A DNA stretch of 64,000 nucleotides from Rhizobium phaseoli (GCF_010668805.1 NZ_WUFT01000010.1:62001-126000); one strand, 5' to 3'; positions 1 to 7,973 are shown, counted from the stretch's first letter. Made by a program: numbers and translations. The notes: generated by a model from the letters alone, not told the origin.

Positions 1-1
1 C

Positions 2-205
2 GGCGACAAGGCCTGGACGGCAATCTTCGACAATTCGAAGGTCAAGCGCGTGGCCGGCGATTTCACCTGCGCCGAGAGCCTGGATGAAATCCTGGCCGAG
101 CCGATCATGCACCTCAAGCAGCGCCTGGCCAAAGGCCGTCCGCCAAGGGGTGAACTCGATGCTCTGATCGACAGGATCTGCGCCGCCCAAGGCGCACTTG
201 GTTAG
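2..205 (+). CDS. C-terminal end of an NAD-dependent epimerase/dehydratase-like protein (partial)
   Basis: Only the last 67 residues are in the window; the gene enters from the left edge and stops with TAG. The fragment has the pattern WTAIFDNSKVKR followed by an acidic helix and a short tail ending in ICAAQGALG. This resembles the end of sugar-nucleotide or NAD-dependent epimerase/dehydratase proteins of the extended SDR class, where an FDNSKIKR segment is common. The Rossmann fold lies outside the window, so the class is inferred from the tail only. The last 71 bp recur at 847-917 with about eight mismatches, mostly at third codon positions. Confidence 0.55.
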   Translation, partial: GDKAWTAIFDNSKVKRVAGDFTCAESLDEILAEPIMHLKQRLAKGRPPRGELDALIDRICAAQGALG

Positions 206-310
206 GATAACCGGGAGGCGTGGAATGATGGCGACAGTGCACCGCGGACACGCCACCGCCTCGTTTATCGAAGAATGACCGGCTGAAAATACTATGACGA
301 AGGCCTTACT

Positions 311-751
311 CTATTTCTTTCTTACATTGATATTGACGGTTACGTCCTTGATTGTTCCTTCGCCGTAGGACACCCTCACCTTATACATATCCTTTCCGGA
401 GTATCCGCTATTGGAAGTATAATATTCGGACTTGCCAGGAGATCGCCTGGAATTACACCTAATCTGGGCGGCGCCTGTCGCATAATGTGAAAAAATCTTT
501 TCGCTTACGAATTCTACCGATCCATGCGCCGGGGGCTGCACTAGTTTTATGCTCGGCATTGTCGCAGCGGTGCAGTCTGCATTCAAATTGTAAGACTGGC
601 CCATTTTCGTCCGCTCTCCACTCAGGGCGCGACTATGATCCTCGGAGATTTGAACACCATCCTTGGTGGTAACGCATCCAGACAGACCCAAAGCTACGAA
701 AAGCATGGGAGTTAGAATATGATTTGCTCTGAAAAATCGCGAACTCGGCAT
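311..751 (-). CDS. Small AT-rich lipoprotein of unknown function
   Basis: The 146-residue product has a lipoprotein signal peptide: a charged start, a hydrophobic stretch (LTPMLFVALGL) and the lipobox LSGC near residue 26, so it should be lipidated and membrane anchored. The mature part is Ser/Thr/Lys/Tyr-rich, contains two further cysteines and ends in an alternating VTVNINVRKK strand, suggesting a small beta-rich domain. I do not recognise the family. Base composition is clearly more AT-rich than the neighbours, and the gene sits between two copies of an epimerase 3' end, both signs of horizontal acquisition. There is no operon partner. Confidence 0.7.
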   Translation of the reverse strand: MPSSRFFRANHILTPMLFVALGLSGCVTTKDGVQISEDHSRALSGERTKMGQSYNLNADCTAATMPSIKLVQPPAHGSVEFVSEKIFSHYATGAAQIRCNSRRSPGKSEYYTSNSGYSGKDMYKVRVSYGEGTIKDVTVNINVRKK

Positions 752-846
752 GCTTCTTTCATCCTCTGGTTTTAATAATATTACAATTCACCTTATCCAA
801 CTGGCAGCTTATTGCAATGGCGCGAGCCTTCACGGACGCCCCGCAA

Positions 847-917
847 GCCGTCCGCAAAGGGATGAACTTGATGCTCTGATCGACAGGATCTGCGCTGCCC
901 GAGGCGCTCTCGGCTAG
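847..917 (+). pseudogene. Duplicate of the epimerase 3' end (remnant)
   Basis: This 71-bp stretch matches 135-205 without gaps at about 63 of 71 positions. It keeps the reading frame, encodes DELDALIDRICAARGALG and ends in TAG. Most differences are synonymous. There is no start or upstream gene body, so it is a detached gene end, not a functional gene. It probably marks the original end of the gene before a roughly 640-bp segment carrying the lipoprotein gene came in. Confidence 0.75.
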
Positions 918-942
918 GCATGCATTACGGGCGTTCGCCGGC

Positions 943-1027
943 TCTAGCGCATGATGCCGAAAAGTGTGTGCGGTTTCCGGGCGACATCATGCTCTACTGT
1001 TAATTTAAAACAGGATGATTTTAGGCC
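943..1027. repeat. Rhizobial palindromic intergenic repeat, family A (copy 1)
   Basis: The stretch contains the CATGATGCCGAAAAGTGTG arm, its imperfect inverse GACATCATGCTCTA, and the tail AACAGGATGATTTTAGGCC. The same modules occur in the opposite orientation at 58413-58524. The last TTA of the repeat is also the stop codon of the methyltransferase gene on the minus strand. Confidence 0.75.
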
Positions 1028-1848
1028 ACGGCCACGATGACATGTGCCTGAATTTTGGCAGCAACCTCGCCGCCGCCATGCCTGTCTGCAATCGCGGATG
1101 CAGCGTAATCGGTCGCAGCCTCCAGTTTTCCCGTCTCTCTGGCCTCGATCTCATTGCGAAGAAGCGTGCCCTGACAATAGGCAACGGCCGGAATGCGGGG
1201 CGAGGATGCGCGGCTTTGCTCGGCTCTCGTTTCGATCACCACATGGGAGAAACCTGCGCCCTCGAGTTCGGACCGGATCAGGTCCTTATCGTGGTAGCCG
1301 TGCGGCGTGCGTGCCAGGAAGCGCGGCGGATCGTTCGGGAAAATCCTGGCGAGAGCATTCGTCACATCGTTCGCAAACACATTCTCTTCGATGCGATCCC
1401 ATACGCTCAGCAAAAAATGACCTCCCGATTTCAGGACCCGCCTTGCTTCGCGATAGGCAGCCGGCCGGTCGGGAAAGAACATCGCCCCGAACTGACAACA
1501 GACGAGATCGAAGGTCCGATCCTCAAACGGCAGCGCCAGAGCATCCGCCTGGCGCCATTGGATGCGACTGTCGGGCGTTTGCCGGGAAGCGGCATAATCG
1601 AGCATCGGCTGGTTGAGGTCGCTGACGACATAGCTTGCGCCTGACGACAATCTTGGCGCCAATACACGGGTGACGACCCCTGTGCCCGCGGCGGTTTCCA
1701 ACACGGCGCTCGGCGAGAAGGACGCTGCCCGCCCCGCAAGATCGGCAGCGTACGGCTCGAAAATCAACGGCACCATATAGCGGTCGTAGTTTTCCGGAAC
1801 CGAGCCTGCGAACACCTTATCCGTTTCCAGCATTGCCATCACATCCAT
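1021..1848 (-). CDS. Class I SAM-dependent methyltransferase
   Basis: The 275-residue protein has a Methyltransf_11/25-type Rossmann fold. Motif I is VLETAAGTGVVTRVLAP (about residues 49-65), followed by an acidic strand end (VVSDLNQPML), the motif II/III region QADALALPFEDRTFDLVCCQF and a post-motif LKSGGHFLLSVWD. These are the SAM-binding features of UbiE/BioC-like small-molecule methyltransferases; the substrate cannot be read from the sequence. Several Met codons crowd the start, and GGAAGG lies just upstream of the first. The gene stands alone on the minus strand. Its stop codon lies inside a palindromic repeat, so the last residues may be recent. Confidence 0.85.
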   Translation of the reverse strand: MDVMAMLETDKVFAGSVPENYDRYMVPLIFEPYAADLAGRAASFSPSAVLETAAGTGVVTRVLAPRLSSGASYVVSDLNQPMLDYAASRQTPDSRIQWRQADALALPFEDRTFDLVCCQFGAMFFPDRPAAYREARRVLKSGGHFLLSVWDRIEENVFANDVTNALARIFPNDPPRFLARTPHGYHDKDLIRSELEGAGFSHVVIETRAEQSRASSPRIPAVAYCQGTLLRNEIEARETGKLEAATDYAASAIADRHGGGEVAAKIQAHVIVAVA

Positions 1849-2143
1849 CCTTCCGATGGTTCAGGAGATTAGCATGGAAGGACCTGTTTAGTTTTGTTTT
1901 CGCACGAGAGACGTTCAACAGCGTCTGCGGCCATGTCGGCTGACCAGCTCACGGTTGCGGATGATATAATGGATTGAAACCGTCGGTGCGCGGACCACCA
2001 ACCTCCGTTAGGTGCGCAGCCCGCAGGGCGAAGCCTCGAAGGACACGCCTCTGAGGGAGGCTCTCTTCATTGGCCGCACCGAGCCGGGAGCCAGAGCGTA
2101 GCCGCGGATTCTTCCATTCCGTGCTGGAAACCCGTCAGCTTGA

Positions 2144-2893
2144 CTATTCCAGGCGACGCGCCTCCAGCGGCGCCTCCTGCCTGAACCCCTCGAAATAGCG
2201 GCCGCCATGCAAGGCAAGCTCGCGGTCGGCCAAAGCCAGCAATCGCGCAGCGTCGCCCCCTGCCGCCAGCCTGAACGCCCCTTCGAATTCGGCTGCCAAT
2301 TGTGCGTCGAGCGCTCTCATGAGACGCGGCGCCCACTTTCCGCGGCCGGCCCACGCCCCACGCCCGAGGAGGATGAGGTCGGCGAGTTTCTGATAGAGCT
2401 GCGCGGCGATGGCCGCGACCTCTTCGGGCGGGCGCGACCCGCGCAGATCGTCGGCAAGATCGGTGACGTGATAGCGCAGCATGTCGTAGCTTGCGCCGGC
2501 AAGAGGTTTCGGCCCTGCCGCGAGCATGCTTTCGGCCCTGGCCTGAACGATGCGTGCGCGGTCGAAATCCGGCCCCACGATGCTGCCTGTCGCCACCATG
2601 GTGACCATGACGGGGCAGCCGCTCTCCGCATCGGCATGAAGATAATGCGCCAGCGTCTGTTCGTCGTGGACGAAGGCCTCGACCGGGAAACCGTCCTCAG
2701 TGAACGACTCCCGCCAGGCTCTTTCCAGCGATGGGAACACGACCACCAGATCAATATCCGAAAACGCAGTCCCATCGCCACGCATGAGCGAACCAGCCAC
2801 GTAGACGAAAGCGGCCTCGGCAAAGCGGCTGGCGACGCAGCGGCGGGCAACGGCCAGCGCCCGCTCCGCAAGAATATGTTTCTGGATATCCAC
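2144..2893 (-). CDS. Nucleotidyltransferase-domain protein (aminoglycoside-type NTase fold)
   Basis: The 249-residue protein has the polymerase-beta-like signature near residue 34: GSLMRGDGTAFSDIDLVVVF. This is the GS-x(n)-DxD arrangement whose acids bind Mg-NTP in kanamycin nucleotidyltransferase and MNT-type proteins. The C-terminal half is helical (LYQKLADLILLGRGAW and following), as in DUF4037 and aminoglycoside NTases. It could adenylylate a small molecule or protein; nothing nearby decides. It has no HEPN partner and is not in an evident toxin-antitoxin pair. It lies convergent to nothing and divergent from the FAH-family gene at 3180. Confidence 0.75.
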   Translation of the reverse strand: MDIQKHILAERALAVARRCVASRFAEAAFVYVAGSLMRGDGTAFSDIDLVVVFPSLERAWRESFTEDGFPVEAFVHDEQTLAHYLHADAESGCPVMVTMVATGSIVGPDFDRARIVQARAESMLAAGPKPLAGASYDMLRYHVTDLADDLRGSRPPEEVAAIAAQLYQKLADLILLGRGAWAGRGKWAPRLMRALDAQLAAEFEGAFRLAAGGDAARLLALADRELALHGGRYFEGFRQEAPLEARRLE

Positions 2894-3179
2894 GATTTCG
2901 TCCTCGAATACTGGGACACGAGCGGCAACAAAAAACCCGCTCGTCTCCGGCGGGTTGGTCTCAGCGGCAATGAACGGAATTCAGTTCACGCGTCTACCAA
3001 CCCCCGCGGCGCGGTGGTCGTAGACTGTGTTGAAACTGCAAAAATCCTATCCATGGCCAACGTTAACCTGCGACATTGACAGCGTCAATGCATCGAAGCC
3101 GGACACCCAAGACGCTTCCCCGGCGCGATGTTTTCCGTCTAAGGTGCTGCCAGACTTCGAAAACAGAAAGAGCCCGCTC

Positions 3180-3875
3180 ATGTCCGATCCCGCAACCGTC
3201 ATCCCGCTTCCGCAACCGGTTTTGCTCCCGGTCGAAGGCAGCGCCGAGCGTTTTCCGGTGCGCCGCGTCTATTGCGTAGGGCGCAACTATGCCGACCATG
3301 CGATCGAGATGGGTCATGATCCCACCCGCGAGCCGCCCTTCTTCTTCCAGAAGAATGCCGATAACCTGCTGCCGGCCGGCAATGCTTTTCCTTATCCGCC
3401 GCTCTCGAACGACGTCCATTACGAGGTGGAATGTGTGCTTGCGCTGAAATCCGGCGGCGCCAACATCAAGACCGCAGACGCGCTCGACTGCATCTACGGC
3501 TATGCCGTCGGCGTCGACTTCACCCGCCGCGACCTGCAGGGCGAGGCCAAGAAGCTCGGCCGTCCCTGGGAACTGGCCAAGGCCTTCGAACATTCCGCCC
3601 CCGTCTCGTCGATAGTTCCGGCAAGCCGCCTCGGCCATCCCTCGCAGGCAAAGATCTGGCTGGAACAGAACGGCAGGCCTGTCCAGGACGGCGATCTCAA
3701 CCAGATGATCTGGAAGGTGCCGGAAATCATCGCCGAACTGTCGAAGCTCTTCACGCTGGCGCCGGGCGATATCATCATGACCGGCACGCCTGCCGGCGTC
3801 GGTGCGGTCGCCAGGGGCGATCGCATCAGTTGCGGCATCGACGGCGTCGCCACCCTATCGGTCGAGGTCGTTTGA
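3180..3875 (+). CDS. Fumarylacetoacetate hydrolase (FAH) family protein
   Basis: A 231-residue single-domain FAH-family enzyme. Typical elements are the start VYCVGRNYADHAIEMG, PPFFFQKNADNLLP, the metal-binding EVECVLAL with a later GYAVGVDFTRRDLQ, and the closing DIIMTGTPAGVGAV loop. The E-x-E and D residues coordinate Mg or Mn in acylpyruvate hydrolases and oxaloacetate decarboxylases such as FAHD1 and YcgM. The chosen ATG at 3180 starts the conserved domain; an in-frame extension upstream lacks conservation. The gamma carbonic anhydrase gene follows after 10 bp with its own GAGGAGAG site, so the two are probably co-transcribed. Confidence 0.88.
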   Translation: MSDPATVIPLPQPVLLPVEGSAERFPVRRVYCVGRNYADHAIEMGHDPTREPPFFFQKNADNLLPAGNAFPYPPLSNDVHYEVECVLALKSGGANIKTADALDCIYGYAVGVDFTRRDLQGEAKKLGRPWELAKAFEHSAPVSSIVPASRLGHPSQAKIWLEQNGRPVQDGDLNQMIWKVPEIIAELSKLFTLAPGDIIMTGTPAGVGAVARGDRISCGIDGVATLSVEVV

Positions 3876-3885
3876 GGAGAGAGCC

Positions 3886-4416
3886 ATGTCGGTTTACGCG
3901 CTCGGCGGATCAACGCCGAAACTGCCCGCCGCCGGCCTCTATTGGATCGCACCGGACGCCAACATCATCGGCGAGATCGAACTCGGCGAGAATGTCGGCA
4001 TCTGGTTCGGCGCAGTGCTGCGCGGCGACAACGAGAAGATCACAATCGGCGAAGGCACCAACATCCAGGAGGGTGTGATGGCCCATACCGACATGGGCTT
4101 CCCGCTGACCACGGGCAAAGGCTGCACCATCGGCCACCACGCCATCCTCCACGGCTGCACGCTCGGAGACAACGTGCTGATCGGCATGGGCGCCACCATT
4201 CTGAACGGCGCGAAGATCGGCAACAACTGCCTTGTTGGCGCCAATGCGCTGGTAACCGAAGGCAAGCAATTCCCCGATAATTCCCTGATCGTCGGAGCAC
4301 CGGCCCGCGTCGTGCGCTCGCTCGACGCGGCGGCAATCGAAGCCATCCGCCGTTCGGCGGAAAACTATGTCGCCAACTGGCAACGCTTCGCGCGCGATCT
4401 CAAGCAGATCGGCTGA
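3886..4416 (+). CDS. Gamma-class carbonic anhydrase-like hexapeptide-repeat protein
   Basis: A 176-residue left-handed beta-helix protein of the gamma-CA/YrdA/PaaY/CaiE group. Repeats of the form [LIV]-G-x-x-x-x run from about residue 25 to 140 (IGEIELGENVGIWFGAVLRGD, IGEGTNIQEG, IGHHAILHGC). The three histidines expected to bind zinc are visible in VMAHTD and GHHAILHGC. A C-terminal helix (AAAIEAIRRSAENYVANWQRF) closes the fold. Start at ATG 3886 behind GAGGAGAG. The enzyme may hydrate CO2 or act in an acyl-metabolism accessory role, as with PaaY; the FAH-family gene upstream fits an acid-metabolism context but does not settle it. Confidence 0.87.
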   Translation: MSVYALGGSTPKLPAAGLYWIAPDANIIGEIELGENVGIWFGAVLRGDNEKITIGEGTNIQEGVMAHTDMGFPLTTGKGCTIGHHAILHGCTLGDNVLIGMGATILNGAKIGNNCLVGANALVTEGKQFPDNSLIVGAPARVVRSLDAAAIEAIRRSAENYVANWQRFARDLKQIG

Positions 4417-4437
4417 TCGGGTAATTCAGAAGTGGTG

Positions 4438-4498
4438 GCCGGCCCCGTCCTTCGAGGACCCTGCGGGGCACCTCAGGATGTGGTTGGAGAGAAGTGGC
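4438..4498. repeat. Short palindromic intergenic repeat, family D
   Basis: The module GTGGCCGGCCCCGTCCTTCGAGGACC followed by GGGGCACCTCAGGATG is found again at 43829-43885, and related CCTCAGCATGAGG pieces lie at 41452-41582. It resembles the RIME-type mosaic elements described in rhizobia (family name is inference). The rest of the gap to 4620 shows no gene. Confidence 0.65.
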
Positions 4499-4619
4499 AG
4501 TCTACAGCGAAGAAAACCACGATGAGCAGGTCGGCGAGGATCGGAACATCGAGAGAGCAGAGCGACAGCGCTATGCCAAGGCTACCGCAATGACGACTGA
4601 TTTCGTTGAAAAAACCGCC

Positions 4620-5057
4620 TTATTCGGCAGCTTCGAGAAACTGACTGCTTCGTGAGGAAGAGGCAAGCGCCTGAACCCTGGCTTCCGCCTTGGCGATCAG
4701 CTGATAGAATTCGTCCTGCGCCTCGACATCCAGTTGAATGACGGCATTGACATCATCGGGCGTATCGCAAACGCAGGCGATCGCCGAAATGGGACAGATG
4801 CCGCCGGGGTAGCGCTTGCCGGCTCCGGTATAGGCGCGACGGCCCCACCGCTCGGAATAGACCGTCTCTTCCCGCTCGAGATGCAGGATCGTTCCCTTGC
4901 AGGCGGTCACAATAGCCGCTTTGCCGTAAGCGAACCAATGATAGTTCAGCTTCCGGAGAATATATTTGCCGGTGATATCCTCGCCAGCCAGTTCGGCAGG
5001 GTTTTCAATCATTCTGATCATGAAGGCTTCCCTCAACGTTTGCAGAATATCCTTCAT
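4620..5057 (-). CDS. Conserved hypothetical protein, 145 residues
   Basis: I do not recognise the family. The protein is soluble, with no signal peptide or membrane segment. It carries a Trp/Tyr-rich core (NYHWFAYGKAAIVTACKGTI), a glycine/proline stretch with two spaced cysteines (GGICPISAIACVCDTPDD) and a helical acidic C-terminus. The cysteine group C-x7-C-x-C could hold a metal, but there is no proof. The ATG at 5057 is supported by an AAGAAGAG ribosome-binding site. It is followed downstream only by a repeat, so it is probably monocistronic. Confidence 0.65.
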   Translation of the reverse strand: MKDILQTLREAFMIRMIENPAELAGEDITGKYILRKLNYHWFAYGKAAIVTACKGTILHLEREETVYSERWGRRAYTGAGKRYPGGICPISAIACVCDTPDDVNAVIQLDVEAQDEFYQLIAKAEARVQALASSSRSSQFLEAAE

Positions 5058-5313
5058 CTCTTCTTAAGCGGCAAGTCAAAAAACGCTGATTTTGGAGACA
5101 CTTAGTCACAAAGTGTTTCCGATTCTTACATGATTCACGCGCTGGGCCGTGTTTCGGGCACACAATTCCTCGTCGAATTTACCGCACGTGCACCCGATTT
5201 CGCCATTGCCAGCAGGAGAGTTTCGGGCTGCAAGACAGGACCAATTCGCGGCCGAGACCGGGCTGCCGGTGTCAGACACCTTGGCGATGCGATTGAACGA
5301 CGACGCGTCTGGT

Positions 5314-5889
5314 TCAGGAGAACTCACCGGCGCGAGGACCAGCAAGCGTCACGCGCCAGCCCGTTCGCGACCGGAAATCCTGCGTGGCCAGAAACGTATA
5401 GCCGGTTATGCGCCAGGGCTTCACGGCGCTGCTCAGATTATCGAGTACGAAATCGCCACCGTCCGTCCGGGCAATGAGAACGACATGGTTTTGATCATGC
5501 GGTCCGATGACCACGGAAAGCGCCAACCGGTTCGAGGGAAAACCAGCCTCTATCAGGTCCTTCATCTTCTGGAGGGCGTAGTCCTCGCAGTCGCCACGGC
5601 CGGCGACCGGGAGAGACCAAACATCCTTGGATCCGGAAGAGGGGCGATCTTCTGCGGGAATGATGCGTCCATTTACAGCACGATTGACCTTTTGAAGAAG
5701 CGCCATGCCTGCCGCGTCGTTCAGCTGTTGCGTCGCCATCCTGCCGCACAGCCATTTGTATTTGGCGCAGGCTGCGCCGAATCCCACAGGCGCGCCGATG
5801 CTTCTCGTTACAGGCAGCGATGACCCGGCAACAGCCTGAAAAGCCAGAAGAATGAATGAGATAGCAGCAAGAGAAAAGAGACGCGCCAT
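5314..5889 (-). CDS. Periplasmic transglutaminase-like cysteine peptidase (DUF920/LapG-like)
   Basis: A 191-residue protein with a cleavable signal peptide (about residues 1-21, AAISFILLAFQAVAG). It has the papain/transglutaminase-like catalytic triad of the BTLCP family: Cys in RGDCEDYALQK, His in QNHVVLIAR and Asp in FVLDNLSS. Pseudomonas LapG, a member of this family, cleaves surface adhesins under control of the c-di-GMP receptor LapD. No lapD or adhesin gene is visible here, so the substrate is unknown. Start at 5889 has the site AAGGGGAA. It is divergent from the repeat-protein gene at 6081 across an AT-rich gap. Confidence 0.85.
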   Translation of the reverse strand: MARLFSLAAISFILLAFQAVAGSSLPVTRSIGAPVGFGAACAKYKWLCGRMATQQLNDAAGMALLQKVNRAVNGRIIPAEDRPSSGSKDVWSLPVAGRGDCEDYALQKMKDLIEAGFPSNRLALSVVIGPHDQNHVVLIARTDGGDFVLDNLSSAVKPWRITGYTFLATQDFRSRTGWRVTLAGPRAGEFS

Positions 5890-6080
5890 AGCCGATTCCC
5901 CTTATTTGTATCGTCACGATAGCAGAGTCGGTCTAAAAATTTATTAAAATTTTATACTTGCGAATTTAACCTTATTATAGGACTGAAACAGGTTAACTAT
6001 TGTTTATTCTTCACGTTAATTGATCGTTAGTATAAGAAGTCTCTCCATTAACATTCAGTTAACCTTGGGAGACGAGTGAA

Positions 6081-7364
6081 ATGATCAGCAGAGCATCGAA
6101 ATTGGGCATTGCCTTTGCTTCGCTTCTGGCAAGCAGCAGCTTGGCAACCGCAGCCCCGGCAGTGGTTAACTGCAACAGCGCAGTTCGCGGCACACTCGAA
6201 TACAGGCTGTGCATGCCGACCAAATCAATTCCGGCCGGCAGCAAGTTCAGCCCGAGAGATAGCGACCCCAGCAGCCAGGGCACCGGCAGCGGCAAGAAAA
6301 CATCGAACACCGGCTCGACTACCGAAAACAGCGGCAACCAAGTTGCGGACGGTGGCGGAAACGATACCGGCGGCGGAGATGACACCGGTGATGGCAAGGA
6401 CCACGATCATCACGGTGGCAAAGACCGCGATCATCACGGCGGCAAGGACCGCGATCATCACGGTGGCAAAGACCGCGATCACCACGGCGACAAGGACCGC
6501 GATCACCACGGTGACAAGGACCGCGATCACCACGGCGACAAGGACCGCGATCATCACGACGACAAGGACCGCGATCATCACGACGGTGACAAGGGCAAGG
6601 ATCACGGTCACGGCAAGAGCGACAATGGTGGCTCCGGCAAGGGCGACAATGGCGGTTCCGGCAAGAGCGACAATGGCGGCTCCGGCAAGGGCGACAACGG
6701 CGGCTCCGGCAAGAGCGACAACGGCGGCTCCGGCAAGAGCGATAATGGCGGCTCCAGCAAGAGCGACAATGGCGGCTCCGGAAAGGGCGACAATGGCGGC
6801 TCCGGAAAGGGCGACAATGGCGGCTCCGGCAAGGGCGACAATGGCGGCTCCGGCAAGGGCGACAATGGCGGCTCCGGAAAGAGCGACAATGGCGGCTCCG
6901 GCAAGGGCGACAATGGCGGCTCCGGCAAGAGCGACAATGGCGGCTCCGGAAAGAGCGACAATGGCGGCTCCGGCAAGAGCGACAATGGCGGCTCCGGCAA
7001 GAGCGATAATGGCGGCTCCGGCAAGAGCGACAACGGCGGCTCCGGCAAGAGCGACAATGGCGGCTCCGGCAAGAGCGACAATGGCGGCTCCGGCAAGGGC
7101 GACAACGGCGGCTCCGGAAAGAGCGATAATGGCGACTCCGGCAAGAGCGACAACGGCGGCTCCGGCAAGAGCGATAATGGCGGCTCCAGCAAGAGCGACA
7201 ATGGCGGCTCCGGCAAGAGCGACAATGGCGGCTCCGGCAAGAGCGACAACGGCGGCTCCGGAAAGAGCGACAATGGCGGCTCCGGCAACAGCGACAATGG
7301 CGGCTCCGGAAAGGGCGACAATGGCGGCTCCGGAAAGGGCGGTTCTGAATCCAAGCCGGACTAA
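6081..7364 (+). CDS. Secreted low-complexity protein with His/Asp and Gly/Ser/Asn/Lys octapeptide repeats
   Basis: The 427-residue protein begins with a signal peptide (cleavage likely after SLATAA, about residue 25) and a short unique part with two cysteines (VNCNSAVRGTLEYRLC). A Gly/Asp linker then leads to eight repeats of K-D-R-D-H-H-[GD]-[GD], with paired histidines every eight residues, a potential array of Zn/Ni/Cu sites. After that come 30 repeats of K-[SG]-D-N-G-G-S-G and a short tail. No enzyme domain is visible. It should be exported and disordered. Start 6081 has GGGAGACGAG upstream. The Zur regulon lies immediately downstream, which suggests but does not prove zinc binding. A rho-independent terminator follows. 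Confidence 0.8.
   Translation: MISRASKLGIAFASLLASSSLATAAPAVVNCNSAVRGTLEYRLCMPTKSIPAGSKFSPRDSDPSSQGTGSGKKTSNTGSTTENSGNQVADGGGNDTGGGDDTGDGKDHDHHGGKDRDHHGGKDRDHHGGKDRDHHGDKDRDHHGDKDRDHHGDKDRDHHDDKDRDHHDGDKGKDHGHGKSDNGGSGKGDNGGSGKSDNGGSGKGDNGGSGKSDNGGSGKSDNGGSSKSDNGGSGKGDNGGSGKGDNGGSGKGDNGGSGKGDNGGSGKSDNGGSGKGDNGGSGKSDNGGSGKSDNGGSGKSDNGGSGKSDNGGSGKSDNGGSGKSDNGGSGKSDNGGSGKGDNGGSGKSDNGDSGKSDNGGSGKSDNGGSSKSDNGGSGKSDNGGSGKSDNGGSGKSDNGGSGNSDNGGSGKGDNGGSGKGGSESKPD
6396..6587 (+). repeat. In-frame 24-bp tandem repeat, eight units (His-rich)
   Basis: Eight consecutive 24-bp units encode KDRDHHGG-type octapeptides. Units differ mainly at third bases and in G/D at the last two positions, which indicates expansion followed by drift under protein-level constraint. 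Confidence 0.9.
6615..7334 (+). repeat. In-frame 24-bp tandem repeat, 30 units (Gly/Ser/Asn/Lys)
   Basis: Exactly 720 bp form 30 units of AAG-[AG]GC-GAC-AAT-GGC-GGC-TCC-GGC type, encoding K[SG]DNGGSG. Substitutions are few and often shared by nearby units (GGA for GGC, AAC for AAT, GAT for GAC). This pattern is typical of slippage or unequal exchange, so copy number probably varies between strains. Confidence 0.93.
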
Positions 7365-7384
7365 CCTTACCCACACAGAAATGC

Positions 7385-7419
7385 AAAAGGTGGGGCCGCT
7401 CTCGCGGCCTCACCTTTTT
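7385..7419 (+). terminator. Rho-independent terminator after the repeat-protein gene
   Basis: The stem AAAGGTGGGGCCGC pairs with GCGGCCTCACCTTT around a TCTC loop and ends in a T run. It lies 20 bp after the stop of the gene at 6081. Confidence 0.85.
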
Positions 7420-7574
7420 GAGTCATCGCTTTGTGTATTGATCTGCAGCAAACACCCAGAGGAAACAACGCGTGGATCGTCACCTTCGGGCACGCCGCCT
7501 CCCCGCCCTGCCTTGTATGTGCAGGTCAGGGATTTCGTGCGATAGGATAAGGCGCCGACGGATAATGTGGCCGC

Positions 7575-7973
7575 TTACGCCGCACAAGCCTCGCACAAAC
7601 CGCGGATCTCGATCGTCGTCTTCGCTGGTTTGAACTTCTGCCCCCGCACCCAGGCCATCAGCCGATGGTCGACCTCGTGGTCGTGGAACTCCATCACCTG
7701 GCCGCAGCTTTCGCAGATCGCGAAGGCGACGATGCCATGGCTGTGGCAGTCATCGCCCGGATGGGCGCAGGCGACGAAGGAATTGATGCTTTCGAGCCGA
7801 TGGACGACACCGTATTCGAGCAGCTTTTCCAGCGCCCGGTAGACCTGCAGCGGCGCGCGAAACCCGTGGTCGCGCAGCTTGTCGAGTATGGTGTAAGCGC
7901 TGAGCGGTCCTTCGGCTTTTTCGAGCACGTCGAAGACCAGCGACTGGTTCTTGGTGAGTTGCGGTGTCGTCAT
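7575..7973 (-). CDS. zur: Zinc uptake regulator Zur (Fur family)
   Basis: A 132-residue Fur-family repressor. The N-terminal winged helix (about residues 5-70) includes LSAYTILDKLRDHGFRAPLQVYRALEKLLEYG. The C-terminal dimerisation domain has the His/Asp metal ligands (CAHPGDDCHSHGIVAFAICESCGQ) and two structural CxxC pairs, CESC and the terminal CEAC. Zur with bound zinc represses zinc-import genes. It is the last gene of znuC-znuB-zur; its ATG overlaps the znuB stop by 4 bp (ATGA), so translation is coupled and the regulator is autoregulated with the transporter. Zur-like boxes lie at 9757-9794 and 10929-10945. Confidence 0.95.
   Translation of the reverse strand: MTTPQLTKNQSLVFDVLEKAEGPLSAYTILDKLRDHGFRAPLQVYRALEKLLEYGVVHRLESINSFVACAHPGDDCHSHGIVAFAICESCGQVMEFHDHEVDHRLMAWVRGQKFKPAKTTIEIRGLCEACAA

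Noticed and set aside
5106..5345. 79-codon minus-strand open frame next to the LapG-like gene
   Set aside because: No ribosome site or domain, low-complexity composition, and it overlaps the 3' end of the protease gene.
5940..6080. Zur box in the promoter of the repeat-protein gene
   Set aside because: The AT-rich gap has no palindrome close to ATGTAAT-N3-ATAACAT.
6615..7334. CRISPR-like look of evenly spaced repeats
   Set aside because: Units are contiguous 24-bp codon repeats without unique spacers, and no cas genes are near.
6109..7545. Very long open frames on both strands over the repeat gene
   Set aside because: They arise because the 24-bp unit has no stop in several frames. Only the frame at 6081 has a signal peptide, a ribosome site and a fitting terminator.
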